NCBI GenBank assembly: GCA_028291305.1 | Contig: JAQGII010000432.1 | Coordinates: 1-10,282 of the forward strand | Length of the DNA stretch: 10,282 nucleotides | Direction: 5' to 3' | DNA from: Caulobacteraceae bacterium | Lineage (GTDB): Bacteria; Pseudomonadota; Alphaproteobacteria; Caulobacterales; Caulobacteraceae | Part shown: positions 1 to 7,388 of the stretch, piece after piece | Numbering within the stretch: position 1 is the stretch's first letter | Layout of the letters: each line of letters opens with the position of its first letter | Program-made: the position numbers and the translations under genes | Notes under the pieces: generated by a model | The model's database searches: none | What the model was told of the DNA's origin: nothing | Seen by the model: the letters and a program-made list of their open reading frames with translations, nothing else

Positions 1-3000
1 AGTGCGACGGCCAACGTACCGCTGCGGTGAGCGGCTTCGGTTTTGGCGGCAACAACGCACACCTGTTGGTCCAGCAACATCCGCAAGGGGAGCCCCGGCG
101 CGCGCGGCGCAAGACCGGTCAGCCGGCGCGCCAGCCCATGGCGGTGGTGGGCCTCGGCCTCCGCACCCACCAGGATTCGGACGCGATCGCCTTTGCACAG
201 CGACTCCTGGGCGGACAGACGCCCGATGGGACTTTCGACGCGGATATCCTGGGCCTGGGCGCTCGCCAGTTGACCTCCCCGCCCGCCGAACTGAAAAAGG
301 CCCTGGGGCAGCAGCTGGCGCTGCTGGAGGTCGCTCGCCAGGCCCTGCAGGGCGTCGCGCAGCCCGATCCGGACCGCACCGGCGTGTTCATCGGCATGCA
401 GACCGATCCCCGGGTCTGCCGCCACGGTGTCAGGCTTCGTTGGCCTGACCTGATGCGGGAAGCCGGCATAGCAGCGCCCGCCGCATGGGCTGCCGAGATC
501 GCCGACCTTGCCTGCGAGCCGCTCGATTCTGCGGCGGTAATCGGCAAGATGCCGAACATCACCGCCAACCGCCTGTCCAACCAGATGGACCTCAAGGGGC
601 CAAGCTTCGCGGTGTCCCGGGAGGAGCTGTCCGGCGACGCGGCCCTGGACCTGGCGCTGACCGCCCTGGAGCGCGGCGAGATCGACGTGGCGCTGGTCGG
701 GGCGGTGGACTTCGGCCGCGAGCCCCTTAACGAAGCGGCCTGCCGCGCCGTGCTGGGCGAAGACGGCGCGCGCCCGGCGGACGCGGCCGTCATGCTTGTG
801 CTGAAGAAGGCGGAGCAAGCCCGGGCGGATGGCGACGAGATCCTCGGCCTGATCTCGCGCGGCCAAGGTGACGCCACCGCCCAGCTCAGCAACGCGGCAG
901 GCGACAGTCCTCTCGTCCAGGCGCTCGGCCACGCCCATGCCTCGTCTGGCCTGCTACACGTCGCGTTCGGCCTGCAGATGTTGGGCGCCCGCGCCCAGGT
1001 TGGCGCCGACGGACAGGTACAGCCCCTGCTGAGCACGGGCGCTCGGATCAGCGTGGACGTGTGTAACGCCTCGTTCCAGCAGGAACAGGCCACGTGGCGG
1101 TTGGAGACGGCTGCATCCACGCCAGCCTTGCGGATTCAGGCGCCGCTGCGCATGCGCCGCTACGCCGCCGCTGATCGCCAGAGCTTGCTGGCTGCTCTCC
1201 GGGCCGACGAGGCGGGCGGCGAGGGCCCTTGCCGATTGGCCATCGTCGGCGCCGCCGACGAGCTGTCCGCCCTGCGCGAACGCGCTTTGCAGGGGGTGCT
1301 GTCCCAGCCGGATCGCGACGCCTGGTCCATCGAAGGGATCAGCTTCCGCGCCGGGCCGCTGGCAGGAGAGCTGGCCTTCGCCTTCACCGGCGCCGCCTCG
1401 GCCTATCCGGGGATGGGGCGAGGCCTTTTGCTGGCCATGCCGGGGCTTGCCGATAGCCTGAACGCTCGGTTGCCGGGCGCGACCCTGGCCGCGGATTGGA
1501 TCTACCGCGCTGATGATCCCCGAGCGGGGCAGCCGTTCCACCAACTCGCCGGCTCGTCCTTCCTGTGCCAGCTGCACGCCAGCTTCAGCTTGGACGTGCT
1601 GGGGGTGAGGCCCAACGCTTCCATTGGTCTGTCCTCGGGCGAGACCAACGCCATGTTCGCCTTCGGCCTGTGGCGCGAGATCAATGACCTGCTCGACGAT
1701 GTTCAGGCCAGCGCGCTCTACAGCAGCGCCCTGGCCAATGAATTCGAGGCTGTGCGGGCCCACTGGGGGCTGGCCGACGGCGAGCCTGTCGTCTGGGATA
1801 ACCTGCGCGTCCGCGCGTCCGCCCAGGCGGTGAAGGCGGCCGTGGCCGAAACCCCGCGCGCCTACCTGACCATCGTCAACAGCCCGCAAGACTGCGTGAT
1901 CGGCGGCGACGCCCATGCGTGCCGCAAGGTCCTGGCCGCCCTTGGCGATCCACCTGCCGTCCCTCTGGGGCATGATCTGGCTGTCCACTGCGAAGCGGTG
2001 CAGCCCTTCGAGGCTGCGTGGCGCGCCGCCCATACGCGCCCGACCGCCCCGCCGCCGCCGGACATCCGCTTCTATTCAAACGCCTTGGGCGGGGTGTTCT
2101 CGCCCAACCAGGACAGCGTCGCCGAGGCCCTGACAGGCCAGGCCCTGCGTACGGTCGACTTCCCGATGATCGTCGAACAGGCGTGGAGCCATGGTGTGCG
2201 GATCTTTGTTGAACATGGCCCGCGCGGCAGCCTGTCCACGGCCATCGACGAGATTCTCGGCGAGCGCGAGCATTTGGCCGTGCCGCTCGACCGGTTCGGC
2301 ATTCCCGCACAAGTGCAGGCGTGGCGCGCCGCGGCCCAGCTGTGGTGCGCCGGCGTTGCCGTGGATCTAGGCGCCCTAGAGGCGCAGAGCGAGGTCGCCA
2401 GCCCGCCTCACGCCCCTGCGCAGCCCCTGGTGTCCTTCCGCCTGAAACCGGATGGTGGAGACCTGCCTGCGTTGCCGCCGCTTCCTGCTGTAAGCGCTCG
2501 CCCCGAGTCGCGAGTCCCGGGCGAGCGTCTGTTGCCCCGCCCGCCGGTCTTGGCGCCCCTTGCGCAGCCTCTGGCGTTTTCGCCCGCGAAAGCGCCAGCC
2601 CCGCTTCCCACGCTTTTTGCGCCGCAGCCTGTGCAATTGCCGCCGCCCCGGGCCTCGCTGGCGGAACGCGATGCCCTGCTGGCGGCCGCTCATCAGCGCA
2701 TGGCGGAAGCGCATGGCCTCTACATGCGCGCCCAGGCCGGGGCCATTCAGGCCTACGCCGAGACCCTGACGAGGATCCAGGGCGCGCTGCACGCTGGCGC
2801 GCTGCCGCTCCAACCCGCAGATGCGCCCGCGCCGCCGTCGCTTGCCGCTGTCCAGGAGGCCACAGTTGCGCTTCCTGTAGAGGTGAAGCCCGCCCCGATC
2901 GCCGCGCCGGTTCACGCCCTGCCCGGGCCGAAGTTCGACCGCGCCCAACTCGAGATCCTGGCTGGGGGGCAGATCTCCTCGGTGTTCGGGCCGGCTTTCG

Positions 3001-6000
3001 CCGGACAGGACGGCCACGCCGTGCAGGTGCGCATGCCTGAGCCGCCGCTGCTCCTCTGCGACCGTGTGCTCGGGATCGAAGGCGAGCCGCACAGCATGGG
3101 CAAGGGGGTGATCTGGACCGCCACGGACGTGTGTGAGGACAGTTGGTATCTCCACCACGGCAGGATGCCGCCGGGCGTGTTCATCGAATGCGGTCAGGCG
3201 GATCTGCTGCTGATCTCATGGCTTGGGGTAGACGCCCTGAACAAGGGCGAGCGGTCGTATCGCCTGCTCGGCTGCGAGCTTACGTTCGAAGGCGAGCTGC
3301 CCAAGCCCGGCGACACCCTGGAGTACGAGATCCATGTGGACGGCCACGCTCGCCAGGGCGACGTGCGGCTGTTCTTCTTCCACTACGACTGCCGGATCGG
3401 CGGCCAGCGGCGCATTTCAGTCCGCAATGGTCAGGCAGGGTTCTTCACCGCAGAGGAGCTGGAAGGCTCCAGCGGCGTCATCTGGTCCGCGGAGACCGCG
3501 AACTATACCTCCGACGGCCGGGTCGATCCCGCGCCACAACCGACGCGCAAGACGCATTTCACCCAGGCAGAAGTGCGGGCTTATCTGGAGGGGGACCTCA
3601 GCGCCTGTTTCGGACCGGGCTTCAGCTGGGCGGATACCCACACCCGCACCCCGGCCACGCCCGCCGATCACCGCAACTTCCTGGGCGAGGTCACAACTCT
3701 CGACTTCGCCGGCGGTCCCGCCGGACGCGGCTATATGCGGGTGGAAAAGCAGGTGCGCGGCGACGAGTGGTTCTTCGACGGCCACTTCAAGAACGATCCG
3801 TGCATGCCGGGCACCCTCATGGCCGACGCCTGTCTGCAGGCCATGGCTTTCTACATGGCAGCCACGGGACGCACGCTGAAGCGCGACGGCTGGCGTTTCC
3901 AGCCGGTGCGGGGTGAGCCTTACACCTTCCTGTGTCGCGGGCAGGTGACCCCCAGGTCCAGGCTGATCGTCTACGAACTGTTCGTGGACGAGGTACTGGA
4001 AGGGGACGTGCCGACCCTGCGAGCCCACGTGCTGTGTACGGTTGACGGGCGCAAGGCTTTCCTGTGCGAGCGCCTAGCCCTGCAACTGGTGCCGGACTGG
4101 CCGCTCAGCGGCATGCCCGTGGCCCTGACCGGAACCAATCTAGCCGACCCGCGGCCGCTGGCGCGGATCGGTGACTTCGCCCTGGATTACCGTTCGCTGA
4201 TGAACTGCGCCTTGGGCCAGCCCTCACAGGCCTTCGGACCAGGGTTCGCCCGCTATGATGGGACTGGCCGCTCGCCGCGCCTGCCGGGGCCGCCGTACCA
4301 CTTCATGACTCGTATCACGGAGCTATCGGGCGAGATGGCGTCGATGCGGGCTGGGGGACGGGTGACTGCCGTCTACGACGTGCCGGCCGATGCCTGGTAC
4401 TTCGGGGAGAATGGCGCGGCGACCATGCCCAACTGCGTCCTGATGGAAGTCGCGCTGCAGCCCTGCGGCTGGCTGGCTTCCTACACCCTGCACCGAGAGC
4501 CCGGGGAGCCGGAGCTCCTGTTCCGCAATCTGGACGGAGACGCGGTGCAGCACCGGGAAGTCCGCCCGGGACACCGCACGATCACCACCGAGGTGAAGAT
4601 GGTGTCCCTCGACAAGGTCGGCGACCTGATCATCGAGAAGTTCACGGTGCGCTGCACGGTGGACGGCGAGCCCTTGCTAGACGTGGAGACGGCGTTCGGC
4701 TTCTTCCCGCCCGAGGCCATGGCCAACCAGAAAGGATTTGGCCGCGAGGTCCCCGACACAGCGCGTGCCGCCGGCGACACGATCCAATTGGCTGCCCGCC
4801 CGCCGGCCCTGTTCGGCCGCTCCGCGCGCCTGCCGGACTCCAAGCTGCTGATGATCGACCGGATCAGCGGCTACTGGCCAGAGGGCGGGGCCAAGGGCCT
4901 GGGCCTGATCCGCGCGGAAAAGGACGTGGCCGCCAAGGACTGGTTCTTCAAGGCCCACTTCTTCCAGGATCCGGTTCAGCCCGGGTCCTTGGGTGTGGAA
5001 GCCATGCTCCAGGCGATGCAGTCGCTCATGCTGCTGGAGGGCATGGACGAGGGCCTGACCGCGCCCCGCTTCGAGCCTCTGGCGATCGGCGAGCGCGCCG
5101 TCTGGCGCTATCGCGGCCAGGTCACCCCCGAACGCGACACCGTGGCCGTGGAGTTCGAGGTCCACGAAAGGGGCCGTGACGCCCGGGGTCCATTCGTGAT
5201 CGGGGCCGCCGTGTTGATGGCCGATGGCCTGAAGATCTACCAGGCGCCGCGCCTGGGCATGCGAATGGTCGAAGGGGCGCCGCAGGACCCCTCCGGCGGC
5301 AGGCGCGAAGATCGTTGGCGCCTGGACATTCAGGGCGAGGCGGCCTGGGTTAAGGACCACCGCCCGACCCACACCCTGCCGGCACTGCCGCTGACCTACG
5401 AACTGGAGATGATGGCCGCCGCCGCCGCCCCCTTGTATCCAGGCCTCGAGGTCGTCGGGATCGCCCGGGCCGAGGCGCGCCAGTGGGTGTCATTCCCGCA
5501 GCCGATCGTCGAGGGCCGCACCGAGGTGGAGATGGTCGGCCCCGGCCGTGCCCAAGTCATCCTAAAACTCCTGCGCGACGGCGCGAATGTGACGGTCGCC
5601 ACCGCCGAGGTGTTGTTCGGCGTGCGGGCGGCCGCCCAGGGATTGGAAGACCTGGAGCCCCTGCGAGACGCCCGGCCGGTGGAGGATCTCTACCGGACCG
5701 GCGCGCTGTTCCACGGCCCGGCCCTTCAGCTGATGCGCGAGCTGTGGCGCGGGAGCAATGGCGCCAGCGCCATCCTCGACGCGGACCGGAGCGGCGCGCC
5801 TGTGGGTCTGCTGCACCCCGGCGTTCTGGACGCCGCCTTGCACTGCATCCCGCACGACGACCCGGGCCTGTGGGCGCCCGCCCTGCCGCCGGGGCTCGCA
5901 GCCTATCCCGTCAACATCGAGGGCCTGCACCTGTTCGGCGCCCTGGGCGCCGGCGGGACCCGAAAGGTTGAGGCTCGCCTGCGCGGCATCCAGGGCGACC

Positions 6001-7388
6001 GGTTCATGCGCACCCATCTGCGCCTGCTGCGGGATGGAGCGATCATCGCCATGTTCGACCTGATCGAGGTGCTGCTGCCCAAAGGCCGCCTCGGCGAGGC
6101 GCCGGGACCGGCCCGCCGGGCTTTTATGGCGGAGCGCCGCCATGTGCCTGGGGTGGCGTTGTCGCAGGTGGGGGAAGGCGTGACCACACTGACCCGCCAA
6201 GCTTGTCTCGACACCGACTGGCTGCCCGGCACCTTGGGCTCGATCTACGGGCTTGAGCCTGGCGAAGACGCAGCCCGCGCGATCGCCGTCCGAGACCACG
6301 CCGCGGCGGTCCTGCGCCTGCATCCCAGCGACATCAACGTTGACGCAGACGGCATCTGCCGCAACCTTCCCCTCAATGCCTGGCGATTGACCGTCGCCGA
6401 GCAAGGTGGAGCTGTGGAGGTCCGCTCCCCCGCGCCGGAGCTTCTGGATTGGCGCCGGCTGCAGAAGGAATGGTCAAAGCGCATGGGCGGCGGGCAATGC
6501 TTCGTCCACGACCTTGGCATCGCCTTGATCCAGCGCTTCGTACGCCGCGTCATCCTGGCCGATCCGGACGGCTTCGGGGGCCTGACGGGGCGCCCCGTTC
6601 TCTACCTGGCCAACCACCAGACAGGGGTTGAGTCGTTCCTGTTCCTGTCCATTGTCGCGGCCCTGGCTCAGATGCCCGCCGGCGCGGTGGCAAAACAGGA
6701 GCATCGCGACAGCTGGGTCGGCATGATCCATCGGCGCTCCGACGAGGTGATGGGCGGGAGCAATCCGCTGAAGCTGTGGCTGTTCGATCGCGCGCGGCCT
6801 GCCGATCTGCTGCGCTTGCTGCATGACTATGGCGGCGAGCTTGCCGAGCGCCCGTCGTCGCTTCTGGTACACACCGAAGGCACCCGGGCCACCCGGGCCG
6901 GCGCGACGGTCAAATCGGTGAGTTCGGTGCTCATCGACTTGGCTCTGGCCAAGGGCTTGCCCATCCTGCCGGTTCGATTTGCGGGCGGTCTCCCGCTGGC
7001 CGAGGCGCCGGCTCGCCTGGAGCTTCCGGTGAACGCTGGTCAGCAGGACTATTTCATCGGGGCTGCCATCCACCCGGACACCCTGCGCGCCATGCCGTTC
7101 GCGGAGCGCAGCGCCTTTGTCATCGGGCGAATGAACGCCCTTGGTCCACAAGGCGACAACGACACGCCCCTGGCTGGTGACCCGGAGTTCGCCGCTGCAG
7201 TCGCCGCCGGTCGGGCCGGCGGTCTGGATGAAGTACAGTCGAACCTGAGGGCGGCGCTCGAGGCTTTCCCCGGCCTTGGGGAGCAGAGCGCGCGCCTTCT
7301 GCGCGATCCTACGGCCCACGCTTCCGCTTCCGTTACCGACTTGGCCCAGTTCCTGGTGGGCGGGCCCCTGCTGGAGGCCGGGGAATGA
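1..7388 (+). CDS. pfa3: Pfa3-like PUFA/secondary-lipid synthase, 5' partial (KS end-CLF-AT-DH-DH-DH'-AGPAT)
   Basis: The frame is open from base 3 and encodes about 2461 residues to the TGA at 7386-7388. It begins inside a ketosynthase: RTAAVSGFGFGGNNAH is the usual KS C-terminal motif, so the GTG at 27 is an internal codon, not a start. Residue numbers used for this protein count that GTG as 1. The domains in order are KS end, CLF, AT, linker, four FabA-like hotdogs, PKS-type dehydratase, spacer and PlsC/AGPAT. Known family: this order matches Pfa3 of myxobacterial PUFA synthases, which acts with an enoylreductase subunit (Pfa1) and a KS-AT-ACP-KR subunit (Pfa2). Marine PfaC lacks the AT, DH' and AGPAT. 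Role (inferred): condensation, dehydration/isomerisation and final transfer of a long acyl chain to a lysophospholipid, in the cytosol or at the inner membrane face. No ACP, KR or ER is present. The stop overlaps the start of the PPTase gene. The true product need not be a PUFA. Confidence 0.9.
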   Translation, partial: CDGQRTAAVSGFGFGGNNAHLLVQQHPQGEPRRARRKTGQPARQPMAVVGLGLRTHQDSDAIAFAQRLLGGQTPDGTFDADILGLGARQLTSPPAELKKALGQQLALLEVARQALQGVAQPDPDRTGVFIGMQTDPRVCRHGVRLRWPDLMREAGIAAPAAWAAEIADLACEPLDSAAVIGKMPNITANRLSNQMDLKGPSFAVSREELSGDAALDLALTALERGEIDVALVGAVDFGREPLNEAACRAVLGEDGARPADAAVMLVLKKAEQARADGDEILGLISRGQGDATAQLSNAAGDSPLVQALGHAHASSGLLHVAFGLQMLGARAQVGADGQVQPLLSTGARISVDVCNASFQQEQATWRLETAASTPALRIQAPLRMRRYAAADRQSLLAALRADEAGGEGPCRLAIVGAADELSALRERALQGVLSQPDRDAWSIEGISFRAGPLAGELAFAFTGAASAYPGMGRGLLLAMPGLADSLNARLPGATLAADWIYRADDPRAGQPFHQLAGSSFLCQLHASFSLDVLGVRPNASIGLSSGETNAMFAFGLWREINDLLDDVQASALYSSALANEFEAVRAHWGLADGEPVVWDNLRVRASAQAVKAAVAETPRAYLTIVNSPQDCVIGGDAHACRKVLAALGDPPAVPLGHDLAVHCEAVQPFEAAWRAAHTRPTAPPPPDIRFYSNALGGVFSPNQDSVAEALTGQALRTVDFPMIVEQAWSHGVRIFVEHGPRGSLSTAIDEILGEREHLAVPLDRFGIPAQVQAWRAAAQLWCAGVAVDLGALEAQSEVASPPHAPAQPLVSFRLKPDGGDLPALPPLPAVSARPESRVPGERLLPRPPVLAPLAQPLAFSPAKAPAPLPTLFAPQPVQLPPPRASLAERDALLAAAHQRMAEAHGLYMRAQAGAIQAYAETLTRIQGALHAGALPLQPADAPAPPSLAAVQEATVALPVEVKPAPIAAPVHALPGPKFDRAQLEILAGGQISSVFGPAFAGQDGHAVQVRMPEPPLLLCDRVLGIEGEPHSMGKGVIWTATDVCEDSWYLHHGRMPPGVFIECGQADLLLISWLGVDALNKGERSYRLLGCELTFEGELPKPGDTLEYEIHVDGHARQGDVRLFFFHYDCRIGGQRRISVRNGQAGFFTAEELEGSSGVIWSAETANYTSDGRVDPAPQPTRKTHFTQAEVRAYLEGDLSACFGPGFSWADTHTRTPATPADHRNFLGEVTTLDFAGGPAGRGYMRVEKQVRGDEWFFDGHFKNDPCMPGTLMADACLQAMAFYMAATGRTLKRDGWRFQPVRGEPYTFLCRGQVTPRSRLIVYELFVDEVLEGDVPTLRAHVLCTVDGRKAFLCERLALQLVPDWPLSGMPVALTGTNLADPRPLARIGDFALDYRSLMNCALGQPSQAFGPGFARYDGTGRSPRLPGPPYHFMTRITELSGEMASMRAGGRVTAVYDVPADAWYFGENGAATMPNCVLMEVALQPCGWLASYTLHREPGEPELLFRNLDGDAVQHREVRPGHRTITTEVKMVSLDKVGDLIIEKFTVRCTVDGEPLLDVETAFGFFPPEAMANQKGFGREVPDTARAAGDTIQLAARPPALFGRSARLPDSKLLMIDRISGYWPEGGAKGLGLIRAEKDVAAKDWFFKAHFFQDPVQPGSLGVEAMLQAMQSLMLLEGMDEGLTAPRFEPLAIGERAVWRYRGQVTPERDTVAVEFEVHERGRDARGPFVIGAAVLMADGLKIYQAPRLGMRMVEGAPQDPSGGRREDRWRLDIQGEAAWVKDHRPTHTLPALPLTYELEMMAAAAAPLYPGLEVVGIARAEARQWVSFPQPIVEGRTEVEMVGPGRAQVILKLLRDGANVTVATAEVLFGVRAAAQGLEDLEPLRDARPVEDLYRTGALFHGPALQLMRELWRGSNGASAILDADRSGAPVGLLHPGVLDAALHCIPHDDPGLWAPALPPGLAAYPVNIEGLHLFGALGAGGTRKVEARLRGIQGDRFMRTHLRLLRDGAIIAMFDLIEVLLPKGRLGEAPGPARRAFMAERRHVPGVALSQVGEGVTTLTRQACLDTDWLPGTLGSIYGLEPGEDAARAIAVRDHAAAVLRLHPSDINVDADGICRNLPLNAWRLTVAEQGGAVEVRSPAPELLDWRRLQKEWSKRMGGGQCFVHDLGIALIQRFVRRVILADPDGFGGLTGRPVLYLANHQTGVESFLFLSIVAALAQMPAGAVAKQEHRDSWVGMIHRRSDEVMGGSNPLKLWLFDRARPADLLRLLHDYGGELAERPSSLLVHTEGTRATRAGATVKSVSSVLIDLALAKGLPILPVRFAGGLPLAEAPARLELPVNAGQQDYFIGAAIHPDTLRAMPFAERSAFVIGRMNALGPQGDNDTPLAGDPEFAAAVAAGRAGGLDEVQSNLRAALEAFPGLGEQSARLLRDPTAHASASVTDLAQFLVGGPLLEAGE
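3..86 (+). other. C-terminal end of a ketosynthase domain
   Basis: The first codons read CDGQRTAAVSGFGFGGNNAH followed by LLVQQ. This is the conserved C-terminal stretch of beta-ketoacyl synthases, normally close to FGFGGTNAHVVLE. The catalytic Cys and the first His lie upstream of the window, so activity cannot be judged. A Thr to Asn change in the GGxNAH motif is visible. A short basic linker (RRARRK) separates it from the next domain. Confidence 0.85.
132..1112 (+). other. Chain-length-factor-like KS domain (no catalytic Cys)
   Basis: Residues 36-362 form a KS fold, starting at PMAVVGLGL and ending with a degenerate version of the GTNAH motif (VDVCNASFQQEQ). The nucleophile region reads GPSFAVSREELSG, and Glu199 or Glu200 sits where condensing KS domains have Cys. 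The HGTGT motif with the second catalytic residue is not seen, and that stretch is shortened. The third-His region survives as LGHAHASSG (His302). Known family: such partners dimerise with the active KS in PUFA synthases and influence chain length without condensing. At about 325 residues it is shorter than a normal KS of about 400. Confidence 0.85.
1359..2381 (+). other. Acyltransferase (AT) domain
   Basis: Residues 445-785 show the AT fold. FAFTGAASAYPGMGRGL matches the N-terminal FxFxGQGxQxxGMG motif. The nucleophile elbow reads GLSSGE with Ser536 at 1632-1634. The partner His is probably His654 in LAVHCEAVQPF, equivalent to the usual AFHS..M motif. The C-terminal motif VEHGPRGSLS is also typical. 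The usual His of GHSxGE is Leu here. The extender or acyl substrate cannot be read from the sequence. Pfa3 proteins carry an AT at this place, whereas marine systems put one in PfaB. Confidence 0.8.
2382..2930 (+). other. Pro/Ala-rich interdomain linker with helical insert
   Basis: Residues 786-968 join the AT to the dehydratase block. Both flanks are rich in Pro and Ala and look disordered. Between them, residues about 876-922 lack Pro and are rich in Ala, Leu, Glu and Arg with heptad-like spacing (for example AERDALLAAAHQRMAEAHGL), predicting an amphipathic helix. It could be a docking or dimerisation element for a partner subunit or ACP; that role is inference only. Confidence 0.55.
2931..4100 (+). 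other. First dehydratase unit (DH1): FabA-like double hotdog
   Basis: The first hotdog (residues about 969-1165) carries the PfaC-type block with YRLLGCELTFEGELPKPGDTL and FFFHYDC. Its active-site strip (YLHHGRMPPGVFIECGQADL) does not preserve the FabA His/Asp pair. The second hotdog (about 1172-1358) has WFFDGHFKNDPCMPGTLMAD, with His1253 and Asp1267 exactly 14 residues apart, as in FabA His70 and Asp84. So the unit is a pseudo-hotdog plus an active one. Known family: PfaC DH domains dehydrate 3-hydroxyacyl-ACP, and FabA-like members can also isomerise trans-2 to cis-3. Confidence 0.88.
4158..5276 (+). other. Second dehydratase unit (DH2): FabA-like double hotdog
   Basis: This is a diverged repeat of the preceding unit. 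The first hotdog (residues about 1378-1570) begins with FGPGFARYDG and includes TMPNCVLMEVALQPCGWLAS, a PfaC DH2 signature. It has no catalytic His, and Glu replaces the Asp. The second (about 1590-1750) has WFFKAHFFQDPVQPGSLGVE, with His1644 and Glu1658 again 14 residues apart. The acid is Glu, as in FabZ, rather than Asp as in FabA and in DH1. RGQVTP occurs in the active hotdog of both units, consistent with an old tandem duplication. Confidence 0.88.
5310..6086 (+). other. PKS-type dehydratase domain (DH')
   Basis: Residues about 1762-2020 form a PKS-type double hotdog dehydratase unlike the FabA-type units before it. The catalytic His1778 lies in KDHRPTHTLPALP, a variant of HxxxGxxxxP with His in place of Gly. 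The second catalytic residue is Asp1935 in LLHPGVLDAALH, with His1939 at the position usually Gln or His. The YRTGALFHGPALQ motif (the YxxG..Y/F-G..F region) lies between them. Both catalytic residues are intact, so activity is likely. Known family: this domain is the DH' that distinguishes myxobacterial Pfa3 from PfaC. Confidence 0.8.
6087..6476 (+). other. Unassigned spacer domain between DH' and AGPAT
   Basis: Residues about 2021-2150 have the composition of folded protein rather than linker. They include a Trp/Leu/Gly-rich stretch (DTDWLPGTLGSIYGLEPGED), a helix with AVRDHAAAVLRLHPSDINV, and a strand-like run to VEVRSP. The helix followed by HPxDIxVDxDG loosely recalls the C-terminal lobe of phosphopantetheinyl transferases, but the KE residues needed for catalysis are absent. 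I cannot name it with confidence. Confidence 0.35.
6477..7385 (+). other. C-terminal PlsC/AGPAT acyltransferase domain
   Basis: Residues about 2151-2453 match lysophosphatidic acid acyltransferases. Motif I is ANHQTGVES: His2197 with Glu2202, so HX4E rather than the usual HX4D. Motif III is HTEGTR (Glu2284-Arg2287), and LPILPVRFAGGLP fits motif IV. No clear membrane-spanning segment is seen, though VESFLFLSIVAALAQ is hydrophobic. Known family: in Pfa3 this domain is thought to move the finished acyl chain from the synthase to 1-acylglycerol-3-phosphate, replacing a separate thioesterase or PfaD-type release. The tail after about residue 2375 has no recognised motif. Confidence 0.85.

Noticed and set aside
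27..29. GTG as start codon of the large synthase gene
   Set aside because: The frame is open upstream to base 3 and encodes RTAA before VSGFGFGG, continuous with the KS C-terminal motif. The GTG is an internal Val.
119..1120. Long minus-strand open frame of 333 codons opposite the CLF
   Set aside because: It is Ser/Arg/Pro-rich low-information sequence with no recognisable motif, lying opposite a well-supported domain. It is a high-GC shadow.
954..2033. Long minus-strand open frame opposite the AT region
   Set aside because: Gly/Gln/Arg/His-rich shadow with no domain signature; the plus strand shows clear AT motifs.
2321..3040. Plus-strand frame of 239 codons within the linker region
   Set aside because: Ala/Arg/Gly-rich alternative reading of the Pro/Ala linker with no motif and no ribosome site.
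1..7388. ACP, KR or ER domains within the synthase
   Set aside because: I searched by eye for the GxDS phosphopantetheine motif and for a Rossmann NADPH loop with KR or ER features and found none. They are expected on partner subunits.
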